A stretch of 50,275 nt of DNA, taken from contig NZ_JACJSJ010000059.1 of assembly GCF_014698115.1 (NCBI RefSeq), positions 1-50,275 on the forward strand, read 5' to 3'. The translations under genes and the position numbers were made by a program. This DNA comes from Nostoc sp. FACHB-973 (lineage in GTDB: Bacteria; Cyanobacteriota; Cyanobacteriia; Cyanobacteriales; Nostocaceae). Positions 43,167-50,275 of this stretch are shown piece after piece (position 1 is the stretch's first letter; each line of letters opens with the position of its first letter). The notes under the pieces are model-generated. The model did no database searches and was not told the DNA's origin. It worked only from the letters and a program-made list of their open reading frames with translations.

Positions 43167-44287
43167 GCACCGCTTTCCTGCTGCAACGGCAGTCGGATAA
43201 AGAATAATCTGGTCGGGTAAGGATTTTTTTGAGTCAGGTAAGAGCAGAGCATTTCGACCAATAAGGCTGTTTGGCTACATGACTGCTGAGTGTAGGAGGG
43301 TTTACTCACAGTGATTTATCTCAATGGCTGATATCGATTACCGTTTGCTCTAGTACAGAGTAATTGATTTCATAGTCTGTTTTAGTGTTACAGAGTCTAT
43401 ACTTGCTTGCCAAATCTTCTTTCACCTCCAGTGAGCAATCTCTGATACTACATACAGCACTCATAGCTAGCTGAAAAATCCAGATGAAGCTGCATATTAA
43501 GTTTTCCCCTCGCAGCAGTTGTACTAACACTTGCAGGTAAATTTTATTTATGGTAGTCATGGTAGAGCCAATAATATTAAAACAATAAAATTTAAAGCCA
43601 AAGTATACTATTAGACAAATGCCTCTTTCCAATTTAGCAATCAGAACTATCATTAAGACAAGTGGTGGTGGTTAAAAAATTGGGAATTAGCGATTGCCAA
43701 CAAGCAGAGGAGCAGACGGGTATTGGCTACTGGCTACTGGGGAAAGAACACACGGGGACACTCTGACATCCAGAAAAGCCTGACATGAGACTTCCTGAGA
43801 TCAGAATTTCTCCTAAGGAAGACGCTCTTGCTAGCAAGATCCCGAAAGGTACGGAAGATACGGAGATAATATTTCATCATTTCTTTGCGTCTTCTTCATC
43901 TCCCCCAATCCCCAATCGCCAATCCCCAGTTTGTACTTAACTAAAAATTTTGTAGCTGCTGCTTACAGACAAGTTATGCTGTTTTTCTGCCCATTCACAC
44001 AATCCCCTAGAATTTTACAGATGGCTTTGCGATTGACAGACTAATCTCCTCCCCACCAAAATCAGGAATCTACCTGAATCCATTGAACTTAAAATTATAA
44101 ATTTACAAAACTCTAACTCTTAAGACGCTTTAAACAATGCAGGTTATAAAACCTTAATCAAGTTTTACACTTTGTTTCATCCATAACCAAAAACGAATTA
44201 GCAGTCTCAAGTTGATTCAAATTCCTGGGCAAGTTTTAAGTCTTTATTGACTTTAAATAGTGCTTTAGGACTTTTGATAAAATTTCC
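43167..44287. other. Mostly non-coding stretch upstream of the kinase/cyclase gene
   Basis: One weak minus-strand frame (43321-43560) is listed separately. 43740-43910 holds purine/pyrimidine-rich sequence with words related to the other dispersed elements (ACACGGGGACAC, ATACGGAGAT). No other gene accepted. Confidence 0.45.
43321..43560 (-). CDS. Possible small membrane protein (doubtful)
   Basis: 79 aa from the ATG at 43560 (MTTINKIYLQVLVQLLRG). One hydrophobic segment around ICSFIWIFQLAMSAVC, and a charged C-terminal half. No ribosome-binding site is visible. An upstream extension to 43653 is Cys/Phe-rich and less gene-like. It may be noncoding. Confidence 0.35.
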   Translation of the reverse strand: MTTINKIYLQVLVQLLRGENLICSFIWIFQLAMSAVCSIRDCSLEVKEDLASKYRLCNTKTDYEINYSVLEQTVIDISH

Positions 44288-44920
44288 TTGAATAAAATCA
44301 ATACTAAAATAGCCTTGAAATATCGGTTTTTTCACCCTTACCACCAACAGCCAATCGATCAGGCTTCTTGCCAATTCCAGATTCGTATGGCTACACCTCC
44401 TGATTTAGTTGGTGTTGCTCAAGTTATAGCTGAAAGCTTTCACTCTCAAAAAGGTATGTGGGGATGGGCTTTTCCATTGCTACGTCTGGGTATTTACGAA
44501 GACTTAAGACATCGCATCGTATCACCTGCACCTCGTCATGTTTGTTTAGTTGCCCTTGATTATAGTACTGGTGCTGCTAATAACTTAGTAGGAACTGTGG
44601 AACTGGGTGTACGTTACAGCGATTCTTGGAGTCAGGTCGGTTTGGGCTTTCCTTACTTATCTAATTTAGCGGTTCACCCAAATTACCGTAGACATGGTGT
44701 GGCTTCCGAGTTACTGAATAGCTGTGAAAAAATCTCTCAAGAATGGGGATTTAAAGATTTATATCTCCACGTTCTGGAAAATAACCATCAAGCAAGGCAG
44801 CTTTATTTCAAGCTGGGATATCGGGTGCATAAAGTCGAATCGAATTGGAACACTTTTTTCTTCAGACGCTCAAGCCAGATGTTATTGCATAAAAACCTAA
44901 GTGCTGACTTCACTATTTGA
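44288..44920 (+). CDS. GNAT-family N-acetyltransferase
   Basis: 210 aa. The acetyl-CoA binding motif A is LSNLAVHPNYRRHGVASELLN (about 124-144) followed by CEKISQEWGFKDLYLHVLENNHQARQLYFKLGYRVHK, the standard GNAT end. The N-terminal RMATPPDLVGVAQVIAESF is the usual first strand/helix. Only TTG starts are available before this block (44288 chosen); the next ATG (44387) would cut into the domain. Substrate unknown (small molecule or protein N-terminus). Confidence 0.85.
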   Translation: MNKINTKIALKYRFFHPYHQQPIDQASCQFQIRMATPPDLVGVAQVIAESFHSQKGMWGWAFPLLRLGIYEDLRHRIVSPAPRHVCLVALDYSTGAANNLVGTVELGVRYSDSWSQVGLGFPYLSNLAVHPNYRRHGVASELLNSCEKISQEWGFKDLYLHVLENNHQARQLYFKLGYRVHKVESNWNTFFFRRSSQMLLHKNLSADFTI

Positions 44921-45587
44921 ATTTTCTTTGAGTGTCTGTAAATTTTAATATTGCCATCGCTGTGAATAAAATCTTTTACTGATACCAGCAATTAAAGATA
45001 AATTCACTCCCTTAAAATGTGTGAAAGCCAGCTAAATACTGATACAGCGTATTTTAAGTTAATGAAGTACACAAACTAGGTCTCAAAGCCAGGTATTAAG
45101 CCTGTTTTGCTCCTGAATTATTAGACAAAAACTTCTGAAGCTAATATACAACTTTTGGTAATTCTTTTAAAGAGATTTTTTAGAGTTTCATCTAAATTAC
45201 TATTCTTAACTTTAAGAAAACTACAATGTTGTAAAATTATATTTACAAGATTGAAAAATTACATTTTGTGTTTTTATTTTAATTAATATTTTAATTTTTT
45301 TATTAATAGATATGCATATTAGTATAATAGAGATGAGCATAGGCTTTCCACTAACAAATTATCAACTCCTCATAATAACTTTGTAATTAAGATCTTCATC
45401 TTTATAAAAACTTTAAAAAATACTATTATAATTTGGAGACAAATCTACTTGTATCCCATAAAATATAATAACTAAATCTACTGAACACTGCCTATTTATT
45501 CCTATCTTAGTTAAATTGACCGCCAGACTGTTGATAATAAAAGAATTGAAAAATCTCATTTGACATAACAGCTAGTTCCTTATTGAA
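44921..45587. other. 667-base AT-rich region with no gene
   Basis: Strongly AT-rich (45140-45480 above all). A TATAAT hexamer lies at 45323-45328 with no good -35 partner. No coding frame accepted. Probably a regulatory region for the 45588 gene. Confidence 0.5.
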
Positions 45588-46181
45588 GTGCATACTACTA
45601 CCAAATTCATTGAAAGTTTAAAAAACATGGATAGCGAACAGCATCGCCGCTATCAGCCCACTATGCTATCAACCTATTACCCTGAAACTAGTTTTCTTGA
45701 CTATATTGTCATGCCAGATGGAACTGAGCAATCGCAAGGCTCGGATATCCTTACACGTTTACATAGTGGAGAAGTTTTCATCGTCAATAGTCGCAGGCGA
45801 AACGGATTAATACTGTTTAAACGTTACCATGCAGAGTTTGCTGGGCCTGGGGCTGCGGTGGGTGGAGACTACGATTTTGATTGCCAAGGGGCACTGCCGA
45901 TAGGTAATCTGTCTTTATTAACTCCGGAATCTAATGAAGAACGTCAGAAGGCGTACTTGATTAGGCGACAGTGGATTCGATTGATCAAACAAATTACAGA
46001 AAATCCAGTGCCTGGGCAGCGAGTTCAAAAAATTCTCGATCAATTTGAACAATACTTTCCACCGGAAATAGTCGCTCTTTTACCGGATGTAGCTTTTGCT
46101 CTTTTAGTGGGTGTGCTGCCGCAAACAGTGGGAATGGTACGCCGTTTGGGCAGTGAATTGGACAGTAAGTTTAATTACTGA
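45588..46181 (+). CDS. Conserved-looking 197-aa protein, unknown
   Basis: Starts with GTG at 45588; an ATG at 45627 (MDSEQHRRYQP) is an equally good start. Blocks include MLSTYYPETSFLDYIVMPDGTEQ, SDILTRLHSGEVFIVNSRRR, ILFKRYHAEFAGPGAAVGGDYDF, RQWIRLIKQITENPVPGQRVQKILD and FPPEIVALLPDVAFALLVGV. Soluble, mixed alpha/beta. I recognise no domain. It is convergent with hisC, eight bases apart. Confidence 0.75.
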   Translation: MHTTTKFIESLKNMDSEQHRRYQPTMLSTYYPETSFLDYIVMPDGTEQSQGSDILTRLHSGEVFIVNSRRRNGLILFKRYHAEFAGPGAAVGGDYDFDCQGALPIGNLSLLTPESNEERQKAYLIRRQWIRLIKQITENPVPGQRVQKILDQFEQYFPPEIVALLPDVAFALLVGVLPQTVGMVRRLGSELDSKFNY

Positions 46182-46189
46182 GTTAATTC

Positions 46190-47338
46190 CTAAGATTCCA
46201 AATTGGCCAAAGCAGTTTGTACTCGATTAATAGTGCGGGCGTTTTCGTCGCTCGTTCCTACAGTAATTCGCAATCCGCCGCTAATATGTCGTACAAGAGT
46301 GCCGAGTGTTCTGAGTTGGTGATGCAAACTTTTTAAAGTGGTGTCCCGTGAGTCTAAACCATTTGGTTTAAGACGTAGGTAAATAAAATTCGCAGCACTT
46401 GCTGCGATTTCTAGTTCTGGTTCCTGGGATAAAGCTTCAATGAGTTTGGCTCGTTCACTCAAAATTTTGGGAATTGACTCAAGTAGGAGTTTACGGTTTT
46501 GTAAAACAATCAAGGCTGCTGCTATGGAAAAACTGGGAAGATTGTAGGGTAAGCGGATTTTTTCTAAAATAGCGATCGCTTCTTTCTGAGCAACGCAATA
46601 GCCAACGCGAAGAGACGCCAATCGAAAAGCTTTAGAAAAAGTGCGTAAAATCACCCAATTAGGGTGATGTGGTAATTCACCCACTAGACTAGTTTGGCTA
46701 AATTCAAAGTAAGCTTCATCAATCACTACCAAAATATGCTGTGGCAAACTTTTTAACCATAGCAACTCTGCCGCAGTTAAGCTATTCGCAGTTGGAGAAT
46801 TGGGATGCACTACGAAAACTACCCGAATGGGAGGATTTTGAGTTTGTTCGACGGCAGATTGTGCAGCTTTTAAGTCAATTTCAAAATTGATTGCATTTCT
46901 ACCCACCGCCACTACAGGAATGCCCAAAGTTTGTGCCAAAATTCCGTACATTGAGAAAGTGGGATTGGCAACGAGAATTGAACCTTCTCCCCCTAGACAA
47001 GTGGCGATTAATAAAGAACGGATGAGTTCATCTGAACCGTTGCCCACAGAAATGTTAGCAGCAGTAAATAAAGATGATGGAAGGGCAGCTGACTCATTAA
47101 CATACTCGGCGATCGCATTCTTGAGTGTTTCATGTCCGCCATCAGGATAACGATTTGTTTCAATTACTTGCTGATATGTCCAGGCTAACTTTTCTTTTAA
47201 CTGAGGTGGTAAATCATCAGGGCTTTCATTTGTATCGAGGCGATCGAACTGCGTCGGGACAGATGCGCCTGTATCACTACTGGGGTGGGGTTTGTAGGCG
47301 GTAAATTGTGCTAAATCTGGTCGGATGAAGGGAAGCAT
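46190..47338 (-). CDS. hisC: Histidinol-phosphate aminotransferase
   Basis: 382-aa PLP-dependent class I/II aminotransferase of histidine synthesis (imidazole-acetol phosphate to histidinol phosphate). Motifs: LDTNESPDDLPPQLKEKL, NRYPDGGHETLKNAIAEYV, SVGNGSDELIRSL, VDEAYFEFSQ and RTFSKAFRLASLRVGY with the PLP lysine K236. Length is normal. Some cyanobacteria have two hisC copies; this is one of them at least. Confidence 0.9.
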   Translation of the reverse strand: MLPFIRPDLAQFTAYKPHPSSDTGASVPTQFDRLDTNESPDDLPPQLKEKLAWTYQQVIETNRYPDGGHETLKNAIAEYVNESAALPSSLFTAANISVGNGSDELIRSLLIATCLGGEGSILVANPTFSMYGILAQTLGIPVVAVGRNAINFEIDLKAAQSAVEQTQNPPIRVVFVVHPNSPTANSLTAAELLWLKSLPQHILVVIDEAYFEFSQTSLVGELPHHPNWVILRTFSKAFRLASLRVGYCVAQKEAIAILEKIRLPYNLPSFSIAAALIVLQNRKLLLESIPKILSERAKLIEALSQEPELEIAASAANFIYLRLKPNGLDSRDTTLKSLHHQLRTLGTLVRHISGGLRITVGTSDENARTINRVQTALANLES

Positions 47339-47430
47339 ATCGATTTTAGATTTTGGATTTTAGATTTTGGATTTTAAATCAATACTGTTCACAAAAATCT
47401 TAATTTCACCCAATCATTTTTGACGATGAC

Positions 47431-47606
47431 AGGACTAGCCCTTTCAAGGTGGGTAAAAATTTTGTTCAAAAAATTCCTCTTTAACCTCTTACCTCTGTGT
47501 AGTCTGCGTCTTTGTGGTTAGATAAATTACTTTTAAACCGCAGAGGCACAGGGAACACAGAGAAAAAAAAAGAGATTTTTCAAGTCACCTTGAAAGGGCT
47601 AGTCCT
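47431..47606. mobile_element. 176-bp MITE-like element with 21-bp perfect terminal inverted repeats
   Basis: AGGACTAGCCCTTTCAAGGTG (47431-47451, written here in two parts: AGGACTAGCC + CTTTCAAGGTG) reappears as exact reverse complement at 47586-47606. Inside are the words TTACCTCTGTG, CTGCGTCTTTGTGGTTAGATA and AACCGCAGAGGCACAGGGAACACAGAG, which can fold back on each other. No coding frame. Lies between hisC and the esterase gene. Confidence 0.65.
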
Positions 47607-47697
47607 AGATGAGTGAATATAGCGTTTTTGGATCTACGAATTAAGTAGTACTTACTGAAAAATATTAGGTTAGGTCTAAGTTTAATATTTTACAACT

Positions 47698-48339
47698 TCA
47701 AGGTAACTGGCAGAAGAGGCAAATTGCTTGCCAAATTTCTTCCATAACATTACCCAAGGCGTGGTCGCTGTCTAGTTCGACTAACTCCACCCAAGGACGC
47801 GATAGCTGAAAGTCACGACTTGCTTCTATAGGGATAACTTCATCGTTTTTTCCATGCAAAATTAGCGTGGGGATGGGACGTTGCAAAAGCTTCTCTTGGT
47901 ATCGAGCGGCATCTGTGACAAAATCATAACTTAAGGGAAGCGATCGCCCTTCCCCATAGTGGTACACCATGAGATATTTTTCTTGCTGCCAACGGTGTAT
48001 TTCCTCATCTGTTAATTTCACTAACCAATGGGATAAAAACCCAAAAGCTGGCGCTAGCAAGACTAAACGTTGTATTTGTAAATGTTGCTGTGCTAAGTGG
48101 GCGGCAGTCAAACCACCCAAACTTGAGCCGATCAGCGTTACTGGTGTAGAATCTTTCGGAAGTTCTGCTGCAACTTGAGCGATTTGACGGGTGATTGTCA
48201 AGTGGGAAAAATCCCCAGCATTCAAATCGGGAATTTTCAGTTCTGTGTGAATTTCGGTAAAGCGATCGCCTATGTACTGTGCTTTGGCAGATTTGGGACT
48301 GGAAGCAAAACCGTGTAAGTAAATATACTGTGTAGGCAT
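47698..48339 (-). CDS. YqiA/YcfP-like alpha/beta hydrolase
   Basis: 213 aa from the ATG at 48339 (MPTQYIYLHGFASSPKS). A longer start at 48372 would add MTKDDPNGKTP, but that segment is encoded by a dispersed TTAGTCA-type repeat and is unlikely to be native. GSSLGGLTAAHLAQ holds the nucleophile serine, LILHGKNDEVIPIEASR the acid, and ELDSDHALGN the histidine. Small esterase of the UPF0227 type, substrate unknown. Cytoplasmic. Confidence 0.85.
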   Translation of the reverse strand: MPTQYIYLHGFASSPKSAKAQYIGDRFTEIHTELKIPDLNAGDFSHLTITRQIAQVAAELPKDSTPVTLIGSSLGGLTAAHLAQQHLQIQRLVLLAPAFGFLSHWLVKLTDEEIHRWQQEKYLMVYHYGEGRSLPLSYDFVTDAARYQEKLLQRPIPTLILHGKNDEVIPIEASRDFQLSRPWVELVELDSDHALGNVMEEIWQAICLFCQLP

Positions 48340-48358
48340 CGGAGTTTTCCCATTGGGG

Positions 48359-48405
48359 TCGTCCTTAGTCATTGGTCATTTACCAAAGACAAAGGACTAA
48401 TGACC
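48359..48405. repeat. TTAGTCA/TTGGTCA heptamer hairpin
   Basis: GTCCTTAGTCATTGGTCATT and a partly complementary AAAGGACTAATGACC make an imperfect hairpin between the esterase and gor genes. Similar words at 21724-21770. Confidence 0.6.
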
Positions 48406-48409
48406 TAAG

Positions 48410-49789
48410 TTATCGCATTGTGACAAATTCTTCAGCTACCGACGGATGTATGGCAACAGTAGCGTCAAAGTCTTTTTTGGTTGCGCCCATGTTCACAGCG
48501 ATCGCTACACCTTGAATGATTTCAGCTGCATGTTCACCCACCATGTGAGCGCCTAGCACTTTATCGGTGTTAGTATCAATTACTAATTTCATCATTGTCT
48601 TCTCTTGCTTACCAGTCAAACTGTGGTACATAGAGCGGAAGCGAGCGCGATAAATTTTTACGGCCTCGTCGCCGAGTTTCTCCCTAGCTTCGGCTTCTGT
48701 CCAGCCTACTGTTGAGGCTTCTGGGGTAGAAAATACGGCTGTGGGCACATTTTGATAATTGAAGGCTCGGCGATTATTGCCGAATTCGCTATCAGCAAAA
48801 GCACGACCTTCACCAACTGCTACGGGAGTTAAATTAATTCGGTCGGTGACATCCCCAACAGCAAAGATATTCGGTTGACTGGTTTGACTATATTCATTGA
48901 CTGCGATCGCATTTGTGCTGGTGTATCCTGGTCCTTCTATAGAACTGGGGACAAAATTAACCCCAGCATTTTCTAAACCTAGTCCATCTACATTTGGAGT
49001 CCGACCAGTGGCTATTAAAAACACATCAGCAATTACTGGTTCTTGATTTTCTCCTGATAAAGTCAGTTTCACCCCTTCTGGCACGCGTTCAACTCTTTCT
49101 ACCACATTATTATTAATTACCTGAATTCCATGCTGCTTCATACCTTCTTGAATATCTGTGCGGATGTCCTCATCAAACCCCTTCAAAATCTTTTCACCTC
49201 TGATAATTTGCGTTACTTCAGAACCTAAACCGCGCATAATACAGGCGAATTCTGTGCCAATATAACCAGCGCCAATAATGGCAATGTGTTTTGGTTGTTC
49301 TTTGAGATGAAAGATTTCGTTAGAGGTAATACCATATTCCATTCCTGGTAAATCTGGTTTCATCGGACGCCCACCAACAGCAATTAAAATTTTGTCTGCT
49401 GTAATTTTGCGTCCATCAAGTTCTACTGTGTGAGGATCTACCAATGCGGCGCGACCGGGAATTAGTTCTACTCCGGCTTTTTCTAAAAAGCTGATATGTA
49501 CTTGCGACAGTCGGCGAACTTCTTTATCTATAGATGTAATGAAATGTTCCCAGTTCAATTCTGCATTACCCACTTTCCAGCCATAGCCTGCGGCGTCAGT
49601 GAAGAGTGCAGGAAAGTGAGAGCCATACACCATGAGTTTTTTGGGAACACAACCGCGAATGACACAAGTTCCACCAACTAAATCATATTCGGCGATCGCC
49701 ACTTTTGCCCCGTAGCTAGCCGCCCGCTTGGAAGCTGCCAAACCTCCAGAACCCGCACCAATTACAAACAGGTCGTAATCAAAAGTCAT
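48410..49789 (-). CDS. gor: Glutathione-disulfide reductase
   Basis: 459-aa FAD-dependent disulfide reductase that keeps glutathione reduced. FAD dinucleotide fold VIGAGSGGLAASKRA; redox cysteines C42 and C47 in GGTCVIRGCVPKK; NAD(P) fold IAIIGAGYIGTEFA; FAD motif NIFAVGDVTDRINLTPVA; C-terminal HPSVAEEFVTMR with the catalytic His-Glu pair. Intact. Cyanobacterial type; cofactor preference (NADPH or NADH) is not decided from this reading. Confidence 0.93.
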   Translation of the reverse strand: MTFDYDLFVIGAGSGGLAASKRAASYGAKVAIAEYDLVGGTCVIRGCVPKKLMVYGSHFPALFTDAAGYGWKVGNAELNWEHFITSIDKEVRRLSQVHISFLEKAGVELIPGRAALVDPHTVELDGRKITADKILIAVGGRPMKPDLPGMEYGITSNEIFHLKEQPKHIAIIGAGYIGTEFACIMRGLGSEVTQIIRGEKILKGFDEDIRTDIQEGMKQHGIQVINNNVVERVERVPEGVKLTLSGENQEPVIADVFLIATGRTPNVDGLGLENAGVNFVPSSIEGPGYTSTNAIAVNEYSQTSQPNIFAVGDVTDRINLTPVAVGEGRAFADSEFGNNRRAFNYQNVPTAVFSTPEASTVGWTEAEAREKLGDEAVKIYRARFRSMYHSLTGKQEKTMMKLVIDTNTDKVLGAHMVGEHAAEIIQGVAIAVNMGATKKDFDATVAIHPSVAEEFVTMR

Positions 49790-50094
49790 AAATTTTTATA
49801 TCTCTCTAGCAACAAGTTAGTTCCTGAGAACTTACACACAAAATGTCATTGAACTATATAAGGATATCCGCTATGCCCTGTGTAAGTCTTACCCTTGATT
49901 TAATCTAGCGTTAGCAGACGCTCTCTGGTCGTAGGGAATATTACTTTTTGCTTTGATAATTGTAGAGGCAGTACTTAATATTTATGATAGTTCTGCCTCT
50001 GGTATCAGGTATAAATCTATGCTCCCATTGCGCTGGAGAAGCTAAATTTACAATATATTGTTGACTTCTGACAGTCTCAGCAAAGAAAGCAGGC
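49790..50094. other. Intergenic stretch between gor and the right-edge gene
   Basis: An imperfect 12-bp hairpin lies at 49964-50000 (AGAGGCAGTACT against AGTTCTGCCTCT); its 3' flank on the minus strand is not T-rich, so it is a weak terminator candidate for the right-edge gene. The rest presumably holds the gor promoter. No gene accepted. Confidence 0.45.
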
Positions 50095-50275
50095 TCAGGT
50101 TGTCTCCGGACTAGTTCCGGGGTCTGTAGTTGGATTTCCCGTCCCACCACCTGTGTTGTCAGTTGGATTTCCTGTCCCACCACCTGTGTTGTCAGTTGGA
50201 TTTCCCGTCCCACCACCTGTGTTGTCAGTTGGATTTCCCGTCCCACCACCTATGTTGTCAGTTGGATTTCCCGTT
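50095..50275 (-). CDS. C-terminal end of a GNPTDNTGGGT-repeat protein (start lies beyond the right edge)
   Basis: On the minus strand one frame is open from the window edge to TGA at 50095-50097: four complete 11-aa units DNTGGGTGNPT (one with Ile for Thr) and then TDPGTSPETT. It is a flexible, hydrophilic Gly/Thr/Asn/Pro tail, as in extracellular or surface proteins. The other open frame (VVGREIQLTTQ) is rejected because repeat copies differ by changes that are silent or mild in the GNPT frame but give missense or a stop (TAG at 50250-50252) there. What the N-terminal part is cannot be seen. Confidence 0.6.
   Translation of the reverse strand, partial: TGNPTDNIGGGTGNPTDNTGGGTGNPTDNTGGGTGNPTDNTGGGTGNPTTDPGTSPETT
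50129..50275. repeat. 33-bp tandem repeat at the right edge
   Basis: Four complete copies (50129, 50162, 50195 and 50228) and 15 bases of a fifth, differing at two positions: one in the second copy and one in the fourth. The array codes for the repeat protein above. Confidence 0.95.

Noticed and set aside
49941..50249. 102-codon minus-strand frame with VVGREIQLTTQ repeats
   Set aside because: A TAG stands right before its GTG start, and differences between repeat copies are missense or stop in this frame but silent or mild in the GNPT frame.

Overview
The window looks like chromosome of a filamentous, heterocyst-type cyanobacterium (Nostoc/Anabaena group). Support: many HIP1 octamers (GCGATCGC), heptamer tandem repeats of the STRR type, cyanobacteria-specific families (DUF3086, DUF3119, HpsA), a CrtR-type beta-carotene hydroxylase, and gene content typical of Nostoc. 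No phage, integrase, transposase gene, rRNA or CRISPR array was seen.

Layout. 1-3252 is the 3' part of metH. 3984-14836 is a collinear plus-strand hormogonium polysaccharide (hps) locus: a giant HpsA protein, three pseudopilins (HpsB, HpsC, HpsD-like), three family-2 glycosyltransferases (HpsE, HpsF, HpsG) and a fourth FimT/GspH-like pseudopilin. A DUF2064 sugar transferase, an HpsJ-like membrane protein and another glycosyltransferase follow (14869-17800). 18167-23509 holds DUF502, nusB, ftsY and a GAF-PP2C phosphatase. 23673-28550 is on the minus strand: DUF2278/lamin-tail protein, plsY, and a DUF3086/DUF3119/MlaE-type permease group. 29120-31984 is on the plus strand: small membrane protein, sppA, aroH-type chorismate mutase, OGFr-domain protein. 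31985-32452 holds the wreck of a small MazF-like toxin-antitoxin pair with a 149-bp inverted-repeat element in it. Then come a small unknown gene, crtR, pyk, an M61 PDZ peptidase, tRNA-Gly(UCC), a TonB-like proline-rich protein and a very large hybrid kinase/adenylate cyclase. The end carries an acetyltransferase, an unknown 197-aa protein, hisC, a YqiA-like esterase, gor, and the C-terminal end of a GNPTDNTGGGT-repeat protein entering from beyond the right edge.

How the genes work together. The hps cluster is the one large functional unit: type IV pilus-like pseudopilins plus glycosyltransferases, which in Nostoc punctiforme make and export the polysaccharide needed for hormogonium gliding. 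The rest is mostly housekeeping (methionine, membrane lipid, protein targeting, central carbon, histidine, redox) broken up by regulatory genes.

The most interesting non-routine signals are: a repeat element translated in frame inside the first GAF domain of the kinase/cyclase; the decayed toxin-antitoxin remnant; two different small non-autonomous inverted-repeat elements; HpsA's prepilin-like N-terminus lacking Glu+5; modular purine-block/heptamer repeats; and the right-edge repeat protein, whose true frame can be told from how its repeat copies vary. I did not find a clearly new multi-gene system.
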